Below are positions 17,128 through 25,644 of a DNA stretch of 35,694 nt, piece after piece. The notes under the pieces were generated by a model. It had not been told where the DNA came from. It did no database searches and saw only the letters and a program-made list of their open reading frames with translations. The number at the start of each line of letters is the position of its first letter. Position 1 is the first letter of the stretch. The translations under genes and the position numbers were made by a program. Location: the NCBI RefSeq assembly GCF_014762765.1, contig NZ_JABURH010000173.1, positions 1 to 35,694 of the forward strand. The letters run 5' to 3'. The stretch is from Alcanivorax sp. (GTDB taxonomy: Bacteria; Pseudomonadota; Gammaproteobacteria; Pseudomonadales; Alcanivoracaceae).

Positions 17128-18455
17128 CACAGCACCCCACGATTGATTCGTAATGACGCCTGCTCGGTAACGTCCGCCAGCAGGCTCTTGAAGCGTTGCT
17201 GCAATTGTTGCTGAGCCACTGCCCGCCCTGCCCGATAGCGCACCGATTTGCTGTCCAGGCTCTGGTAGGCGGTCACTTTTTCCTCCACCAGAAACAGCTC
17301 CCAATAGGGGGCGCCATCCGTACCGGGGCTGCGAAACGGCGGTGACACCACGCCCTGCGGCTGCACAAACGCCAGCGCCCGGGTCCAGTGATCCTGCCGG
17401 GATTGCCGGTCAATCCAGCCCAGCTCGCCACCCTGCTGACGGTCTTCAGCCACCGAGTAATCCGCTACTGCCTGGTCAAACGACAGGCCATCGCGGATAA
17501 GCTCATGCACCCGGTCCGCCTGCTGCTGACTGTCGACTCTCAGATGCCGCGCCCGTACCCGCTCCACACGGGTGAACTGTTCCCTGTTCGCCGCGTAGTA
17601 GTCGGCAAGCTGCGCATCGCTCACCTGTGCAGCCAGCTCCCGCAATTGCGGATTGTCGTCATGGATATCCTGCATCAACCCCATGTCGTGCATCAGGGTT
17701 TCCCGTTGCAGGGCATCATCGATACAGCGATCTACGGCGGCAATGGCCGACTCGCTCAGGCCCGCGCGCTGTTCAAACCAGTAGAACACATAGGCCATGG
17801 TCAGATGCTGCTTCACCGCTTCGCGAATAAAATCCAGATTGAGATTGTGCATCTGCACCTTCAGCTGAATGTTCTGGCGGCGGTACAGCTCCCACAGGCT
17901 CAGGGTCTGCTCCGGCTGATCGTCAGCAAAGCGATACCTGGCCAGCACATACTCACGGGCCGCCTGTTGCTGGGCCTCGGTCATGGTGCTAAGCAACACC
18001 TGCTCCAGAGTCAGCATGGGTGCCAGCACATCGCGGGACAGGACCAAGGGGGCACTCAAGCTATCCAGGCTGTTCGCCATGCCGCTATCGTTGACCGCCT
18101 TGCGCAGGGCATCGGCATAGGCGGTGCGGATCAGCTTGAAACGCTGCTGTTCGTGGCGGGTGGCACTGTCATAACCCACCCGTTCCGGGTGCGCGCGGTG
18201 ATCATCTTGCGCATTGGCCACCGATGCCAGCAAACGGTTTTCCACCAGTCCCTTGAGCACGCTTTCCCGGCTGATATCCGGCTCGCTGCGGCGAGCGGCC
18301 GCCACAAACACGTCCAGGGTAGCAGCCGGGATCGTTTCACCATCCACGCGGGCAGCCACATCATCAGGCAGCGGCCCCCACTTCTGCCAGCCGGTATAAC
18401 CGGCCACCGCAATAACCGCCAACCCAATGGCCAACATCCATCGATGCATTGCCAT
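17127..18455 (-). CDS. membrane-anchored PpiC/parvulin-type peptidylprolyl isomerase (SurA/PrsA-like foldase)
   Basis: N-terminal TM; SurA-like N-domain; parvulin motif RARHLRVDSQQQADRVHELIRDGLSFDQAVADYSVAEDRQQGGELGWIDR. Confidence 0.85.
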   Translation of the reverse strand: MAMHRWMLAIGLAVIAVAGYTGWQKWGPLPDDVAARVDGETIPAATLDVFVAAARRSEPDISRESVLKGLVENRLLASVANAQDDHRAHPERVGYDSATRHEQQRFKLIRTAYADALRKAVNDSGMANSLDSLSAPLVLSRDVLAPMLTLEQVLLSTMTEAQQQAAREYVLARYRFADDQPEQTLSLWELYRRQNIQLKVQMHNLNLDFIREAVKQHLTMAYVFYWFEQRAGLSESAIAAVDRCIDDALQRETLMHDMGLMQDIHDDNPQLRELAAQVSDAQLADYYAANREQFTRVERVRARHLRVDSQQQADRVHELIRDGLSFDQAVADYSVAEDRQQGGELGWIDRQSRQDHWTRALAFVQPQGVVSPPFRSPGTDGAPYWELFLVEEKVTAYQSLDSKSVRYRAGRAVAQQQLQQRFKSLLADVTEQASLRINRGVL

Positions 18456-18493
18456 GAAAGTTTTCCTCTAACGTCTTTCTAGCCCGTTCATTA

Positions 18494-18567
18494 CCGTAGG
18501 GAGCACTGAGCGCACCGATCTGGCGTCTGAATGGTGCAGTTCGCCTTAGACTCAGTGCACCCTACGG
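18494..18567. repeat. CGTAGGG-type inverted repeat between phospholipase-like and PpiC genes
   Basis: CCGTAGGGAGCACTGAG (18494-18510) versus CTCAGTGCACCCTACGG (18551-18567), 16/17 complementary. Confidence 0.8.
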
Positions 18568-18603
18568 GGGAAACACCGGCCCGGTTATGAGCCGGTACAA
18601 AAA

Positions 18604-19626
18604 TCAGGGATTAACCTGGTGCGCGGCATGGTTGAGCAGATGCACCACCATGGCGATGGCATTGGGAATCACTGTCTGCCCGACCTGCACTCGATCGGAA
18701 TGGTCGGTGCTGGACAACACGATACCGCCATTGCCATAGGCCAGGGTGCCACCCTCGGTGAGCAGCGGGCGGATGTCGGTGCCTGTAGGCGACAGCGGGG
18801 TGAAGTTCTGCAGGGCTTGATCCACCAGGGCGGTGTCGTTCAGGTTTTCACTGTCGTAGTAGTCCGCCACCCACGATTCCCAACCGCTGTGGTTCAGGGC
18901 CGAGGTAGTCCACACATGGTGGGGCTGCAGCAGATCGGTGGTGTGCAACACAAAACCCAGGGTCTGGGCGGTGGGCTGACTGAGGAACTGGCTGTACCAG
19001 TACTGGCCCAGGTTATCGATGGGCTGGAACGGTATTTCCTCAAAGTCATCGTACATGGACTTGCTGGAATAGCTGCCCTGACGATAGTTGGCTTCGGTAA
19101 TGCCGTAGGTGTTGTACTTCGGATCATCCGAGGACCACCAGCCAGTCATGCCACCGGGGCCATCATCCAGGTAATCACCGTACAACCAGGAAGCAGCCAT
19201 ATTGTCGATATCGCCCCAGACAGTAAGCAGGTCGTAGTTGTAGCCGCCCAGATCATTACCGTGCACGTCAGAACTGCGCGTGTGATTCTGGAAATGCCAG
19301 TAGGAGGTGTAGTTCACCAATGAAGAACCGGCGTTGAATACCGGCGCGTAGACACAATCCCCGGAGACCGCACCACACAGGTAGGTGTCCTGGAAATCAT
19401 CCACATCGTAGGCGCCCTGACCAATCACCTCGGCAAACTGATCCATCGTGTAGCCAGCAGCATTGACCCAGGCCTTGAGGCGGTTGTACTCGGTGGTGCC
19501 CGGGTGGTTTTTCATGTAATCCACCGCATCAATGGCGATACGCTTGTGGGTGATTTGCTGAAACGCCTGGGCAGGCGCAGGGATAACAACGGCAGCCAGC
19601 AGGCCGCAGAGTGCGAGCTTGTTCAT
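18604..19626 (-). CDS. secreted zinc-dependent phospholipase C / P1-nuclease-like protein
   Basis: Signal peptide MNKLALCGLLAAVVIPAPAQA; QITHKRIAIDAV, HTTDLLQPHHVWTTSALNHSGWESWVADYY resembling the Zn-PLC His/Asp motifs; start at 19626. Confidence 0.65.
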   Translation of the reverse strand: MNKLALCGLLAAVVIPAPAQAFQQITHKRIAIDAVDYMKNHPGTTEYNRLKAWVNAAGYTMDQFAEVIGQGAYDVDDFQDTYLCGAVSGDCVYAPVFNAGSSLVNYTSYWHFQNHTRSSDVHGNDLGGYNYDLLTVWGDIDNMAASWLYGDYLDDGPGGMTGWWSSDDPKYNTYGITEANYRQGSYSSKSMYDDFEEIPFQPIDNLGQYWYSQFLSQPTAQTLGFVLHTTDLLQPHHVWTTSALNHSGWESWVADYYDSENLNDTALVDQALQNFTPLSPTGTDIRPLLTEGGTLAYGNGGIVLSSTDHSDRVQVGQTVIPNAIAMVVHLLNHAAHQVNP

Positions 19627-19657
19627 GGGTCCCCTCACAATTGTTATGAAGTTTGTT

Positions 19658-19683
19658 GTGTTTATTGGTTAAACAATAAACAC
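19658..19683. promoter_or_regulatory. perfect 10-bp inverted repeat upstream of the phospholipase-like gene (operator candidate)
   Basis: GTGTTTATTG-GTTAAA-CAATAAACAC. Confidence 0.4.
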
Positions 19684-19793
19684 CATTGCCGTTGCACCCT
19701 AGGACGTAGCCGGACAAAAAATGGACATTTCCTGCCACAGCCTTTGCCTGCGTTTACAATGGCAACCTTCAGCCTGACGTGGATATATGACGA

Positions 19794-20486
19794 ATGGACA
19801 TCATGTTTGTACTGGTGGAGCCCGCCCGGGGCGAAAACATCGGCGCCGCCGCCCGCGCCATCAAGACCATGGGGTTCAAGCAGTTACGTTTGGTACGACC
19901 CGGCGACATGACCGCCGCCCAGTGGGTGGCCCATCAAAGTAACGAGGTACTGGAACAGGCCCGTACCTTCGACAGCCTGGGCGACGCCCTCTCGGATGTA
20001 GACCTGAGCATTGCCTGCACCGCCCGGCGACGCCTGCAGAAAGACCGCTATGTGGACGCGGACCAGTGCGCCGAACTGATTGCCGCCAAGGGCGACAGCG
20101 TCCAACGGGTAGCCATCGTATTCGGCCGGGAGGCCAGCGGCCTCACCGGCGACGAGGTGGCCCTGTGCGATCTGGCCAGCAGCATTCCGCTCGCCCAGGA
20201 GCAGCCATCTCTGAACCTGGCCCAGGCGGTGATGGTCTATGCCTGGGAATTGCGCAAGCAACCACTGCCCCCAACCGTCAGCAGCAATCCAGACACCACC
20301 ACCTACCAACATACCCGCGACGCCATGCGTGGTTTGTTGGCGGCACTAGAGGTGGGACCGGAGGAGAACCTGCACCAGTGGGTAGACGAGCTGCTGCCAC
20401 TGGCCGGGGAACGGGAGCTGGGCCTGGTGAGACAACTGCTGCGCCGCCTGCAACGCCTTGATAAGCTTGCCCGGAGCCCGGAATAA
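19794..20486 (+). CDS. TrmH/SpoU-family RNA methyltransferase (TrmJ/LasT-like)
   Basis: FVLVEPARGENIGAAARAIKTMGF, IVFGREASGLTGDEVALCD and SIPLAQEQPSLNLAQAVMVYAWEL: SPOUT motifs 1-3. Confidence 0.9.
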   Translation: MDIMFVLVEPARGENIGAAARAIKTMGFKQLRLVRPGDMTAAQWVAHQSNEVLEQARTFDSLGDALSDVDLSIACTARRRLQKDRYVDADQCAELIAAKGDSVQRVAIVFGREASGLTGDEVALCDLASSIPLAQEQPSLNLAQAVMVYAWELRKQPLPPTVSSNPDTTTYQHTRDAMRGLLAALEVGPEENLHQWVDELLPLAGERELGLVRQLLRRLQRLDKLARSPE

Positions 20487-20588
20487 AAACATCGTCTTTA
20501 CCCGGTGATCTGAACTCGGGCTCAGGTCACCGAGCAAAATAGTCAACACACTTTGATTGCCCGTCACAGCCATTGGAGCCTTCAGGTT

Positions 20589-23500
20589 ATGGATCGACGT
20601 CTGGCCCTTTTTCTGCTCATTCTTTTGCCTGCCCTCAGCCAGGCCCAGATCGGAGGTTTTTCCCTGCCCGGCGTCGGCGATCTGGAAAAGCAGATCAGCG
20701 AAAGCGCGGAAAACAGTAATAACGGCACCAATACAGACAAGAAACTTCTGGAGCGCACGCTGGAATTGCGCCGCGAAGTGGACAGCAATCAGCAAACCAT
20801 CAAGGAGCTGGAAACCTTCGCCCGCCAGGCCTCCACCCAACGCGCCCGCCTGAGCGCAGAACTGGCCGAGGCTCGCCAGCAACAGGACAAGGATTGGGCC
20901 GCACAATACAAGGATCTGTCACTGCAGGCCCTTATCGAAAAGCTCACCAGTCGGCTGGATGCCCTGGAAAAAAATCAGAGCCGCCTTGCCCAGGTCAACG
21001 GTGAACTGACCCGCGCTCAGACGCTGCCGGAACAGGCCCAGAACGTGATCAGCAAGGCCATGGAGCGCATGGACACCATCCGCTCGCGGCTCAATGAAGG
21101 CACCGACGAAAATGGCGAGCCGCTCAGTGAAAAACAGGAACAAGGGCTCAACATAGAGCTACGTGCCCTGGAAACCCGCATCGAGCGCTACAACCAGGAA
21201 CTGACCGTGGTCGACAAGAAACAGGACGTCGCCCGCCTCGAACAACAGTTGCTCCGCACCGAGCAAGCCGTACTGGAAGCCCAACTCGATGCTGTACAAC
21301 CCCTGATCCAGCAACGCCGCATCAATCAGCTGCAGGATATGGCCGATGCGCCGGAGTCGTCGCTACCGGATAGCGTACTGGACAATAAGCGCATCAAGGC
21401 CGCTATGGCGGAGAACCAGAGTCTGCGCGAGCAGCTTGCCAGCACCAGCCAGGCAGTGAATGGCCTGCTGCGTGATGCCATCGACACCAAAACCCAGCTC
21501 GACAAGGCCCGCTCACTGTCAAGCACCGTCAACGACCAGATCCGTTTGCTTGACGGCAGCCTGCTGCTGTCACGGGTGCTCTACCAGCAACAGAAGCGCC
21601 TGCCTCAGACTCAGTCAGACATGGGCCTGCAAAAGAAGATTTCCGACGCCCGCCTGGAACAATTCGAGCTCGAACAGAAGATCCAGTCTCTGGATAGTTC
21701 ACCTCTGCCGGAACAGGAAAAACTCAAAGGCGAACTCACTGCGGATATGGAACGAGCCTTTACAATCCTGCACCGGGAACGGCGGGAGCTCTACGACCAG
21801 CTCAACCAGGAATTGGGCCGCCAACTGGCCATCCTCACTCGCACCCAGTTGAATCAGGAGCAGCTGAACAAGGTGTCCCGCAGCCTGCACAACATCATTT
21901 CCGAACAGACCTTCTGGATGCCCAGCACTCAGGCGGTAAGCCTGGAATGGCTAGGCAAATTGCCGGGGCTGATAGCCCAGCAAGTCAGCACCATGCCCTG
22001 GAAGACCCTCTGGCAAGGCGCCCGTGAACTTGTTGCTGGACAATGGGGCTGGTTGGTGCTGGCCTTCATCCCCGCTGTTATCCTGATATTGCTGCGGCCG
22101 CGACTGAAAAAACGCATCGACACCATGAATCAGGATGTGGGTTTCCTGCGCCGCGACAGCCAGCTGCATACGCCATTAAGCCTGCTCTATACCGTGCTGA
22201 TATCCGCGCCGGCGCCTATCGCTTTGGCAATTATCGCCGCTGGCCTGTGGCGCCAGCCCAGCACCATCACCAGTGTACTGGGCGCCGCCTTTGCCCAGCT
22301 TGCCTTGCTCTGGCTGGTATTCGAAATGCTCTACCGGCTGCTGAAAAGTGGCGGTATCGCCCAGCGCCATTTCCGCTGGGACAACCAGCATAATCAGCAT
22401 ATGCGTCGCCGCCTGGCCCTGACCGGCCTGGCCATTATTCCCATGACTTTTATCATCGCCTTTGGCGACCAATGGCCCGCCCAGCTCAGCAACGATCGCC
22501 TGGGGCTGGTCATCATGGTAGCCAGCCTGGTCGTGGTGATGATCAGCTTGCCCTCAGTGGCACAGAGTTACCCGGGCCGGCATTACAGCCGTACCATGAA
22601 GGGCCTGTCCACCGGACTCTGCGCCGCCGCGCCCCTGATCCTTACGGTGCTGATCGGCATCGGCTATTACTACACCTCGGTTCGCCTGGCCGGGCACATG
22701 ATCTACAGCCTCTACCTGGTGGTCCTGTGGATTCTGCTGGATGCCGTCGCCGTGCGGGGGCTCGCCGTTGCCGCCCAGCGACTGGCCTACCGCCGTGCGG
22801 TGGCCCAGCGGGAAGCCGATCAGAAGGGCTCGGACACCTCCTCAGCTGCCTCGGAAGCGGTGGAAGTCGAAGAACCGCAGCTGGACCTGAAACAGGTGAA
22901 TCAGCAGTCCCTGCGCCTGATCCGCCTGGCACTGATTGCCGGCATTGCACTGCTGGTTTACTGGGTATGGGCCGATGTTTTCCATGCCTTCTCCTACACC
23001 GAAAACATCGTGCTCTGGGAAACCGCCGATGCCGCTGGCCAGGCCGGCAGCACCTCGCCCATCAGTCTCGGCGATGTGATGACCGCCTTGATCATTGGTG
23101 CGGTCACCTTCCTGCTGGCCAGCAACCTGCCCGGCCTGCTGGAAGTGCTGGTGCTGTCACGGATGGACCTGCGCCAGGGCACCAGCTACGCCGCCACTAC
23201 CCTGCTCTCCTACGTGATCGTGGGCGGCGGCATCATCATCACGTTCGGTGCCCTGGGCCTGAGCTGGGACAAAATGCAGTGGCTGGTGGCAGCCCTGGGT
23301 GTGGGCCTGGGCTTTGGTCTGCAGGAAATCTTTGCCAACTTCATCTCCGGGATCATCCTGCTGTTCGAACGCCCTATTCGTATCGGCGACGTGATCACCA
23401 TCAACAACCTGGACGGCACCGTCAGTCGCATTCGCATCCGCGCCACCACCCTGATCGATTTCGACCGCAAGGAAATCCTGGTACCCAACAAGGTGTTCGT

Positions 23501-23954
23501 CACCGAGCGACTGATCAACTGGTCCCTGTCCGACACCGTCACCCGCATCATCATCAAGGTGGGTTTCGCCTACGGCTCCGACCTGCAGAAATGCCGCGAC
23601 ATCCTCATGCAGGCCGCCCGGGAAAACAAACGGGTGCTGCGCGATCCGGAACCGGTGGTGTTCTTTCTCAGCTTCGGTGCCAGCACCCTGGACCACGAAC
23701 TGCGCGTCCACGTGAATGACATCGGCGACCGCCTGGCCGCCACCGACGAACTCAACCGCCATATCGATGCCCTGTGCAAGGAACACGACATCGAAATCGC
23801 CTTCAGCCAGCTGGATATCCATATCCGCAATGGCGATGGCGACAAGCTGTGTATTGAGGGGGAAAAGAAGGAAAAGTCTGTACCCCAAGACGATAAGGGC
23901 CAGGCACCAAAAGCCAACGACGGTGAGCATAACGAAAGTAACGACCCTCGCTAA
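20589..23954 (+). CDS. mechanosensitive channel, MscK/KefA-like (large MscS superfamily)
   Basis: Signal peptide, long coiled-coil periplasmic region, many TMs, MscS pore/beta domain (GVGLGFGLQEIFANFISGIILLFERPIRIGDVITINNLDGTVSRIRIRATTLIDFDRKEILVPNKVF); start at 20589. Confidence 0.92.
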   Translation: MDRRLALFLLILLPALSQAQIGGFSLPGVGDLEKQISESAENSNNGTNTDKKLLERTLELRREVDSNQQTIKELETFARQASTQRARLSAELAEARQQQDKDWAAQYKDLSLQALIEKLTSRLDALEKNQSRLAQVNGELTRAQTLPEQAQNVISKAMERMDTIRSRLNEGTDENGEPLSEKQEQGLNIELRALETRIERYNQELTVVDKKQDVARLEQQLLRTEQAVLEAQLDAVQPLIQQRRINQLQDMADAPESSLPDSVLDNKRIKAAMAENQSLREQLASTSQAVNGLLRDAIDTKTQLDKARSLSSTVNDQIRLLDGSLLLSRVLYQQQKRLPQTQSDMGLQKKISDARLEQFELEQKIQSLDSSPLPEQEKLKGELTADMERAFTILHRERRELYDQLNQELGRQLAILTRTQLNQEQLNKVSRSLHNIISEQTFWMPSTQAVSLEWLGKLPGLIAQQVSTMPWKTLWQGARELVAGQWGWLVLAFIPAVILILLRPRLKKRIDTMNQDVGFLRRDSQLHTPLSLLYTVLISAPAPIALAIIAAGLWRQPSTITSVLGAAFAQLALLWLVFEMLYRLLKSGGIAQRHFRWDNQHNQHMRRRLALTGLAIIPMTFIIAFGDQWPAQLSNDRLGLVIMVASLVVVMISLPSVAQSYPGRHYSRTMKGLSTGLCAAAPLILTVLIGIGYYYTSVRLAGHMIYSLYLVVLWILLDAVAVRGLAVAAQRLAYRRAVAQREADQKGSDTSSAASEAVEVEEPQLDLKQVNQQSLRLIRLALIAGIALLVYWVWADVFHAFSYTENIVLWETADAAGQAGSTSPISLGDVMTALIIGAVTFLLASNLPGLLEVLVLSRMDLRQGTSYAATTLLSYVIVGGGIIITFGALGLSWDKMQWLVAALGVGLGFGLQEIFANFISGIILLFERPIRIGDVITINNLDGTVSRIRIRATTLIDFDRKEILVPNKVFVTERLINWSLSDTVTRIIIKVGFAYGSDLQKCRDILMQAARENKRVLRDPEPVVFFLSFGASTLDHELRVHVNDIGDRLAATDELNRHIDALCKEHDIEIAFSQLDIHIRNGDGDKLCIEGEKKEKSVPQDDKGQAPKANDGEHNESNDPR

Positions 23955-23960
23955 ACCCGT

Positions 23961-23994
23961 AGGGCGGAAATACCCAACCGGATATTTCCGCCCT
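23961..23994. repeat. CGTAGGG-type palindrome downstream of the mscK-like gene
   Basis: AGGGCGGAAATA-CCCAACCGGA-TATTTCCGCCCT, 12-bp perfect stem, no T-tract. Confidence 0.75.
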
Positions 23995-24029
23995 ATGGCG
24001 CCCCTCCAGAAGTCACGAGAACGAAATAA

Positions 24030-24245
24030 CTACTTCCAGCCCTGCTGCCAGCTCGACGCATCTCTCAGTGCTTTCCAATCAATAGCCTCTGAACGGTTTG
24101 AGATCACCGCCTCTATCAGGCAATGAATAACCTCACCCTCTTCATCAAATTCGACCTCAGTCACCAGAAAATGCTTTTCTTTCTTTACTGGCTTTACCGC
24201 AGTCCACTTGCTGTGAAGCAACTTTTTGGGATTGATTTGGTTCAT
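24030..24245 (-). CDS. small Trp-containing protein of TIGR02450-like family
   Basis: MNQINPKKLLHSKWTAVKPVKKEKHFLVTEVEFDEEGEVIHCLIEAV...WQQGWK matches the short Trp-rich family. Confidence 0.75.
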   Translation of the reverse strand: MNQINPKKLLHSKWTAVKPVKKEKHFLVTEVEFDEEGEVIHCLIEAVISNRSEAIDWKALRDASSWQQGWK

Positions 24246-24342
24246 TGCTACTCATCAATTGTCATCAATGATCTGCTGCCACTTCCGTGGACATTTTTAG
24301 GCACACGCCCGCACAGGACGAATGACTTGTTAAGCGACAAAC

Positions 24343-24783
24343 CTACTTCACTTCTGTTCTGACGTTTACGCCCTTCGTGATCTTGGGAAGGTAGAACGTT
24401 CGAGGTCGAAGTTGATATACGGCATAAGGAGGCATGGGTGGCTTCAGGGCTTCTATCGCAGCAATAATTGCCTCGCTATATTCATTCTCTGGGACCTTAC
24501 GGGCAGTTGCTTCGATTTGTACGCCATTTAATGAGGCTGACAGGTCCGCACTGTATTCTGGCTGATCACTATCAAAGATAGCTACGGCAACCTTCTCATT
24601 CATCTCTATGTCACAAGCGTGTCGTGAGTCCACGGTGGAAAAGAAATAAAGATTTAGTTTGTCGTCGGCCATGTACTCTAACGGTGCAGCCCACGGATCC
24701 TTGCCATTGGTGCTCGACAAAACCAGATAACGATTCCGTCTGATAAGAGCCTCAACAAAATCTCGCTCATTTCCGCTACTCAT
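24343..24783 (-). CDS. pyridoxamine 5'-phosphate oxidase-like flavin-binding split-barrel protein
   Basis: YLVLSSTNGKDPWAAPLEYMADDKLNLYFFSTVDSRHACDIEMNEKVAVAIFD; start at 24783 with upstream GGAGGAG. Confidence 0.75.
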   Translation of the reverse strand: MSSGNERDFVEALIRRNRYLVLSSTNGKDPWAAPLEYMADDKLNLYFFSTVDSRHACDIEMNEKVAVAIFDSDQPEYSADLSASLNGVQIEATARKVPENEYSEAIIAAIEALKPPMPPYAVYQLRPRTFYLPKITKGVNVRTEVK

Positions 24784-24848
24784 GAGTTTCCTCCTCCATA
24801 TCAAATTGTTAGTCCAAATAGATTCCAACAATCCAGGGCTCTCATCAA

Positions 24849-24920
24849 ACCGTTAACTTTCCCTAAGGCTGCGAGCAAGCGCGCCGTATTTTGGCGCCGC
24901 CCTGCCTGGCCTTGTTAAGC
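24849..24920 (-). other. attC-like site (putative integron cassette recombination site, degenerate)
   Basis: Minus strand GCTTAACAAGGCCAGGCAGGGCGGCGCCAAAATACGGCGCGC...GTTAACG; stop codon of the upstream gene lies within GCTTAAC. Confidence 0.35.
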
Positions 24921-25184
24921 CCTTTCGCTAACATCTTCTTTCTTCTTGAAAAATATCTTGGACACAACGGCACAGACAACAAGGATTATCAACCAATAAG
25001 TCCCTGCACTCGCTGCCGTCTCGACAGGCACGGGAAATGCTGCAAGAGCTATAAACCCCAGCAACAACGAAAACACCTGAACAAGGCTTTTCCACAACTT
25101 CTTTGTTACCTTTCCTGCCAAGTAGAAACCGGCCAGAACAATAAATGCCCCCAAAGCAGCCAGACCCAACGCAGTAACATCCAT
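24915..25184 (-). CDS. small hypothetical membrane protein (89 aa)
   Basis: Three hydrophobic segments and a Lys-rich tail; RBS-like AAGGAGAAAG immediately upstream. Confidence 0.6.
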   Translation of the reverse strand: MDVTALGLAALGAFIVLAGFYLAGKVTKKLWKSLVQVFSLLLGFIALAAFPVPVETAASAGTYWLIILVVCAVVSKIFFKKKEDVSERA

Positions 25185-25574
25185 TATCTTTCTCCTTTAT
25201 TTATGCTTAACAGCGTATTTGATTTCAGATCCGATATATCGCTTTGCAATGTACCCCCAGCCCCTCCTTTCCCTGAATCTTCCCGAAAACCCAGCCAATC
25301 AATGTTTTATTTAACCGCGACCCAGGAACCATTCTCAACTGACTTTTCTTGCACTTGCGTGTTGAACGGGAAATTGAGTGCCGACTTTTCTTGCATCCCC
25401 AAATTTGAAAATTCACTTTATCTCAGCAACTTACCAATATCTGTAAGCCATATCCTGCATATTCAAATTGCGTGCGGGCGTAAAACGGGGCGAGGGTCGT
25501 TTGCTGCTTCAGGTACAGGCGTTACGGAAAATCATTACTCTCCTTCCATGGTCACCTACGGCGTGTCATAGGTC

Positions 25575-25600
25575 TTCGCTTTGCGAGCAAAGCTCCAACG
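25575..25600. repeat. single REP element, GTAGGAGC family
   Basis: TTCGCTTTGCGAGCAAAGCTCCAACG; 8-bp stem plus GGAGC/GCGAA flanks in reverse. Confidence 0.65.
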
Positions 25601-25644
25601 AGAGGGTTACAATCATTGGCTGCGTCATCTTAATCAGGAGTCCT

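Noticed and set aside
22472-23719. 415-aa plus-strand ORF in a second frame
   Set aside because: Lies within the mscK-like gene; low-complexity Arg/Pro/Gly/His-rich translation typical of an out-of-frame high-GC read.
23157-23930. 257-aa minus-strand ORF
   Set aside because: Antisense to the MscS pore domain; codon-mirroring artefact.
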